Shown here piece after piece: positions 10,201-12,493 of a DNA stretch of 12,493 bases. The notes under the pieces are model-generated. The model made no database searches and was not told the origin of the DNA. It was given only the letters and a program-made list of their open reading frames with translations. The stretch's first letter is position 1. Every line of letters begins with the position of its first letter. The translations under genes were made by a program, and so were the position numbers. Source of the stretch: Rhypophila decipiens (Eukaryota; Ascomycota; Sordariomycetes; Sordariales; Naviculisporaceae); contig MU858410.1 in assembly GCA_033297075.1 (NCBI GenBank), forward strand, positions 1 to 12,493, given 5' to 3'.

Positions 10201-10704
10201 TTGGAGAGGAGGGCTGTATTCGAGAATCTGGGCCAGCCAGTCCCTGAGCAAGTTGATAGGCTTGTGGTTGGCGTCAATGATTTGGCGGAAAAAGAAAAAC
10301 AGGACAGGGTGACCTTCTTGGGCAAGCTCATCGACGAGCGAGGCAGCAAAGACACTCTTCCCAGATCCAGGTATGCCCTTGATCCAGAGTAAGCCATGGT
10401 CCTCTGCATCATGCCACTTTAGGTAGTTGGGTGTTGCAAAGAGCCACTCTCCGGTCCCAGGCATGTGCGAAGCCCGGTGTTTCTGGAACTCGCCGCTCTC
10501 GTGATTGTAGTCGGTCGGAGCGATCCATTCGCGTATCTCGGAGATGACCTCTGGTGTCTCGGGAAGGATGTTTTCCGGGTTGTAATTACTGACATCGTCT
10601 CTATTGATAATGTCAACATCGTCGTCATACTCGTCAGAGCCAATAACATCAATGTCAACATCGATGTCGGCGGCGCCAGCCCCGGTCTCAGCCTGAGGGT
10701 TCAT
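4276..10704 (-). CDS. NACHT-ankyrin NLR-like protein, 2142 aa
   Basis: A STAND-type signalling ATPase with a sensor of ankyrin repeats, likely cytoplasmic and part of the fungal NLR-like repertoire. Residues 1-55 are acidic and low-complexity, with Asp/Ile/Val repeats. Residues 56-105 hold the usual pre-NACHT segment (WIAPTDY, SHMPGTGEWL). Walker A is GIPGSGKS (110-117). Walker B reads AYLVADALEE (207-216), where most fungal relatives have DALDE. VILTSRP (241-247) is the sensor-like motif. A winged-helix region follows, with GLFLYAKLAM (305-314), RPLRLLELAEF (369-379) and VHHSLTEFL (421-429). From about 580 to 2120 roughly 30 divergent ankyrin repeats can be traced, with a stretch lacking clear repeats at about 1255-1475. 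The gene needs no intron. The ATG has G at -3 and no upstream coding frame of useful length on this strand. No N-terminal effector domain (HeLo, Goodbye, PNP, HET) is visible. It is divergent from the HET gene. Confidence 0.93.
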   Translation of the reverse strand: MNPQAETGAGAADIDVDIDVIGSDEYDDDVDIINRDDVSNYNPENILPETPEVISEIREWIAPTDYNHESGEFQKHRASHMPGTGEWLFATPNYLKWHDAEDHGLLWIKGIPGSGKSVFAASLVDELAQEGHPVLFFFFRQIIDANHKPINLLRDWLAQILEYSPPLQVLLTPFVDEKSENKSAMHTISINDLWTYLKIALAHMPRAYLVADALEEMDKGNEVFLQALARLGSWQPGTVKVILTSRPVNTIEEPLRNIPGLQIRLEEKLVDLDISAYVQSCIKSSTIPTEDRQLIKEAIPGRANGLFLYAKLAMDAFLEPNADIRQVLKDLPADLNAMYTDLLREHGQRSEVPHDIQILILSWATHATRPLRLLELAEFVRTTYKADDREATIDIKAAKHLVRAACGPLLEILSDETVCVVHHSLTEFLNGSTRPHQRVFHNTASLGGVEKRSETSDTNQSCTTQHVEFPVLTAGTTHECLAISCLRYLNSGCLDGLEVENQRERVQADRNRKEIRHKARRLEYPALAYAADNWHVHVLRSEETATNLSATLFSHLEEFFSPGQRLDAWLDIKWRPEPTENITTYHIAARYGLAAYLILLVPHRPEKADIDARDAYQQTPLFLAAGKGHAAAVKILLDAGADPDAEERQGLKPLHESAKANHADVVRVLLEAGVSPLTEKTKEYPARRCGRSPSSIGHTPLMYACKAGHLEALEAFMPYLGQDAIYKALDWALESGRSGLVKRILQSPSIDLDNIITRGRPAFHKACRNADIESIEALLGLGMIPTISDLNLFLSGCSLTSPGPASRYPYRRDEVRVEDIKRGLDMFAVRGVPVDQCNPHLASKNTLLLRLLLQAGADPNAETEDGSTLLHGSLEGAGGWEIVTLVVEEGKADINRRRRRDGRTPLLAQLGDYACDLGNCLRFVEKYLPDCSLTDNKGEGPLTILMGMRQDTGKWTEFCELAKNLVEEGASVNQQDHSGKYPIHHANFENLALLVKLGADINARDHTGKTRLMQMVRMGGLQPEQMEKMLGLGARLDIRDFRGRTLLFESLLAYDRKKQSEYLIGLGLDPLVTDYSGSTLLHELAELFDGQWSPFDGVCFLTTLRDLIVLGVNANASNHAGRTILHILCTKLESVAICREILKCCNIESADHQGLRPIHLAAQKSEQFVFLLISAGADVSATTYQGKTPLHIAAEAGKSNIVGMLLGELGTGKYGDIASIIDVTDRAGHAALYYACKTGRPETVALLLGGAQLNEETGRIMAEVESTCSSETNPHSSTQLIDKSLRGTRYWDILNALVGFDAHFPPEIRPPIPQYWIPQDYPRALERMAQQPTSRLEETVRMLMSHGLDFSNAKSLPILQEAIKQGRRNHMDYVVRCMSTLSKLLPETSDADMDTMVDESNAQQSPDLWEAFSTRWYELREQSSATAFSETIPGSWPLAGQEHAQMELVMELLKQRRFTVVEAVSNSVGFDALLPSASKTPLHLLVSLGCADILAKAATTDQIQILDSLESCQDVKTPLIYAACERELPNMDVLRVLVERFNASCDVGPARTVNHQSSDFKLASSPLHQLAKGKHWWQVHQALPYLLSLPPELRPSLEIENSHGHTPLITALRDDHIFHTEAARMLTEAGANVNATCGESGDNETCLSLAGTDLEMVRLLLRHGAAVTGSALAGAIERNDEKLMGLLLSTGGDPNMRRYSHAPVNQEFYPRDLWYPLQEAAVKGQDAIVRQLLAHGADPFAESKVNQNSRWDPWHEATPAEDQGEQSYKTLTVLHEIIKANGSVVPFFELLPDLDIERRNEDGDTLLLAACRDPSVFSRMVTIHRKDSPLGEVLLERGADPRAVDKSNRNALHLLMQSLQYKCWSYLPPLSHSSLKMLLVQWPAEILSHRADETKGHDGSVDTLNTVLHCALQNVTSHRFARVARSSRPERRELDDDDSEAIIGLLLDSGSDPKAVNGEGNTALHILARGMEWRPASRRLFETFVRLGVDINATNKAGETPLYIFMKGSTEPIWGDVSKDMRPLVREIKDEDAAWRVFTDNGADFQARDHEGRCLLHAVATHEQSSLHRPELTYMYSEKARVRRFKWLVEEMGLDPFTQDHKMRTSLDVAVACGIDGIVNLFKEGSGESWRGKREEKFEKSQ

Positions 10705-11059
10705 GGCTGCTGGTGATTGCGTTCCGAGAAAGTGGTCAAATAAAGTCTCAGAACCTAATCGTCATCACTTCAGAGGTTATGGGAAGGTAAGACAAGAGAT
10801 AAAGAGGGTTGGTAGCAACGTTTCTAGTGTAGAGGGGAAGGATCGACCGACAACAGACGTTCTTAACCAATAGGCATTCTGTGGGTCCTTTGTCTGCACC
10901 TACCTGCAGGCAACCTCTACCAGTAGGCAGCGCACTCGTTTCAATCGTCCCTCTGACTCACATTACCAAGGACAGTTCCTCAAGTTCAAAAGCGCCGTGC
11001 CCGAAACCAATGTTTCTTCTGCTATTGGGAGCATGGGGATTCCACCACATTCTGTACTG

Positions 11060-11350
11060 TTTATAAGGCGAGGAACCATATGAAACTGCATTTACGTAGA
11101 TATGATGAGGACAGCTTAATATGTTGTCCAGAGTCAAATTATATTCAAGAGGCTGATTCTATGAAAATGGGCGAAGCAATTCGGGGTAATACGTATGTTT
11201 GGGTTGGGAGTTTTCAGAGTCATCTAGCAAAGGAGCATTTCTATGATATATTTAAGGAGAGGGCTCATTCTAAATGATTTTGGAGAATTGAGTTGAGTAA
11301 TTTAAATATGTTACAACTAACGTTTGAGCGTGTACTGTGATGAAATAGCA
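11060..11350. other. AT-rich island, possible transposon relic
   Basis: By hand count 11101-11340 is about 36% G+C, clearly below the coding sequence around it. It contains a 65-codon open frame from an ATG (11080-11277) whose product I do not recognise. TpA is not in excess over ApT, which argues against strong repeat-induced point mutation. Just beyond, 11358-11411 begins TGTTA and ends TAACA, recalling the short inverted ends of LTR elements, but no target duplication flanks it. The nature of the island is unknown. Confidence 0.4.
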
Positions 11351-11846
11351 GTCAAGATGTTATAACCTAGCCCCTAAGTAGGTTCCAGACTATAAGGCAG
11401 GATACCTAACAAGGTAATTCACAATTGAAAGGAGGTCGAAAAGTACCCAAGCACCAGGGCTTACGCGATTTCTTCTGGTGCAACGGCACGGACATCTACA
11501 TGGCAATTCCAGGAGGGACCTGTGATCCCTCTCCACCAAACTCAGTTGACCTCTTTCTTATCTCAGTTTCTTCATTTCATATCCCACAAAGCATTTCCCG
11601 CATTGTCGCTCAATTGGAGGAAAGGTGCTTCACAACGCACTTGCAAGACACGTACCAATCATGATGCTTCGATTTGCAGTTGGTGTCAGCCCGATGCCGA
11701 CGCCACTAAAGTGCCCGACGTGCGGGGTTCGTGGTTCCCGCCGCGAAACGCATCAAGGCCAAAAGACGGCCACAACCACATCAAGGTTCAATATGCCAAC
11801 TGAAACCACCGCGATGCACACTGCGCACCGCGACTACCAATAATAA

Positions 11847-11908
11847 GTAACTCTTTCCTATTCCTAGCTGTTATCCAAATTTTAACCACTGACGCGTTGA
11901 ACCTACAG
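11847..11908 (+). other. Putative 62-nt intron in the HET gene 5' leader
   Basis: The donor is GTAACT (11847). A good branch site, CACTGAC (11887-11893), lies 16 nt before the acceptor CTACAG (ending 11908). Length and spacing are typical of ascomycete introns. A stop codon (TAA, 11994-11996) in frame with the HET start shows this intron would lie in untranslated leader rather than join coding exons. Confidence 0.4.
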
Positions 11909-12005
11909 ATCCACGACGTTCAAGCCTTCGGTGCGCACCCGCCACCAGCACCGACCAGCACCGATACAAATACCGGCCGAGAGCGCACCCCGATAACCTT
12001 GCACG

Positions 12006-12493
12006 ATGCGGCTCCTGGAGCGAGACCATACCGGCGAGTTCCGCCTGACAAAGCGCCTTCCGAACGACAATATCCCCGAGATTCCACCCTACGCGATACT
12101 CTCACACACATGGGGCGAAGAAGAGGTCCTCTTCAGAGACCTGGCGGACGGTACGGCCAAGAACAAAAGTGGCTACGCCAAGATTCAGTTTTGTGGAGCT
12201 CAAGCCGAGCGTGATGGGCTGAGATTCTTTTGGGTGGATACATGCTGCATCGACAAATCCGACAAAGCCGACAAAGCCGAGCTCCAGCACGCCCTCAACT
12301 CCATGTTTCAGTGGTATCGCAACGCGGCCAAATGTTATGTCTATCTTACAGAAGTCTCAAGGCGCAAGTGGGATGCCGATGGCAGTTCGAAGTGGGATCT
12401 GAATCTTCGAGGCTGCAGGTGGTTCACCCGCGGATGGACCCTCCAAGAGCTCATTGCTCCGGCGATCGTCGAGTTCTTCTCAAAAGAGGGCGG
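12006..12493 (+). CDS. HET-domain (heterokaryon incompatibility) protein, N-terminal part
   Basis: The frame opens at ATG 12006 (A at -3, in-frame TAA 12 nt upstream) and runs off the window after 162 codons. The product begins MRLLERDHTGEFRL and carries the diagnostic HET blocks: PPYAILSHTWG (27-37), FFWVDTCCID (74-83), the SMFQWYRNAAKCYVYL stretch (99-114) and RGWTLQEL (142-149). HET domains trigger cell death in fungal vegetative incompatibility (Podospora het-d and het-e, Neurospora tol and het-6). What follows the domain is outside the window, so it could be a stand-alone HET protein or a multidomain receptor. A 9-bp repeat expands the segment after CCID. The gene diverges from the NACHT-ankyrin gene across 1.3 kb, and a leader intron is possible. 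Identification as a HET protein is firm; the specific gene and partner are unknown. Confidence 0.93.
   Translation, partial: MRLLERDHTGEFRLTKRLPNDNIPEIPPYAILSHTWGEEEVLFRDLADGTAKNKSGYAKIQFCGAQAERDGLRFFWVDTCCIDKSDKADKAELQHALNSMFQWYRNAAKCYVYLTEVSRRKWDADGSSKWDLNLRGCRWFTRGWTLQELIAPAIVEFFSKEG
12252..12278 (+). repeat. 9-bp coding microrepeat in the HET domain
   Basis: Three consecutive 9-bp units, GACAAATCC then GACAAAGCC twice, encode DKS-DKA-DKA directly after the conserved CCID block. Many HET proteins of this type read CCIDK, a short S/T-N link and KAELQ here, so one unit appears to be an extra in-frame insertion, probably by replication slippage. Confidence 0.8.

Larger units (their letters stand above)
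10705..12005. other. Divergent intergenic region between NACHT and HET genes
   Basis: This 1.3-kb space must carry the 5' leaders and promoters of both the NACHT-ankyrin gene (leftward) and the HET gene (rightward). It has three parts by composition: a mixed part (10705-11050), an AT-rich island (about 11060-11350), and a GC-richer part (11430-12005) leading into the HET gene. Small inverted repeats occur, such as AACCTA/TAGGTT at 11364-11384. No minus-strand frame could supply a missing N-terminal exon to the NACHT gene. Confidence 0.6.

Noticed and set aside
4400..10700. Many plus- and minus-strand frames inside the NACHT-ankyrin gene
   Set aside because: They are shadows in other frames of one long, clearly conserved coding sequence.
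11080..11277. 65-codon ATG frame in the AT-rich island
   Set aside because: It is not recognisable as any family, is short and AT-rich, and has no intron or homology cue. I kept it only as part of the island description.
11425..11843. Overlapping plus-strand frames upstream of the HET gene
   Set aside because: They start at TTG or GTG, which fungi do not normally use, and none joins in frame to the HET start because a TAA lies 12 nt before it.
1..12493. CRISPR arrays, tRNA or rRNA genes
   Set aside because: No regular repeat-spacer array and no convincing tRNA or rRNA signature was found on either strand by eye.

Overview
This is nuclear DNA of a filamentous ascomycete (Pezizomycotina). The evidence is a HET domain, a NACHT-ankyrin NLR-like protein, a short GT-AG intron of fungal type, open frames that begin only at ATG, and wide intergenic spaces with no bacterial operon or Shine-Dalgarno layout. 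The genus cannot be fixed from the sequence; Sordariomycetes is a guess.

Layout, left to right. Positions 14-79 hold a short 22-bp tandem repeat. A zincin metalloprotease gene (minus, 279-1181) carries an intact HExxHxxGxxH zinc site. About 1.1 kb of apparently non-coding DNA follows. At 2307-2479 lies a compact 173-bp non-autonomous DNA transposon (MITE-like) with 21-bp terminal inverted repeats and a perfect 8-bp target duplication. Next is a two-exon gene (minus, 2704-3633, intron 3231-3356) for a cysteine-rich, single-pass membrane protein of unknown function. The largest gene (minus, 4276-10704) is a single 6.4-kb open frame for a 2142-residue NACHT-ankyrin protein. A 1.3-kb divergent intergenic region contains an AT-rich island and a probable 5'-leader intron. 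A HET-domain gene (plus, from 12006) runs off the right edge.

How the genes may work together. The NACHT-ankyrin gene and the HET gene stand head to head. In fungi, NACHT proteins with repeat sensors act as NLR-like non-self receptors, and HET domains act as cell-death effectors in heterokaryon incompatibility. The NACHT protein here lacks a recognisable N-terminal effector domain, so the pair might be a split receptor and effector. That is inference from arrangement and family knowledge; the sequence shows no direct link. The membrane protein and the protease share the NLR strand but are separated by 0.6-1.5 kb, so they look like independent transcription units.
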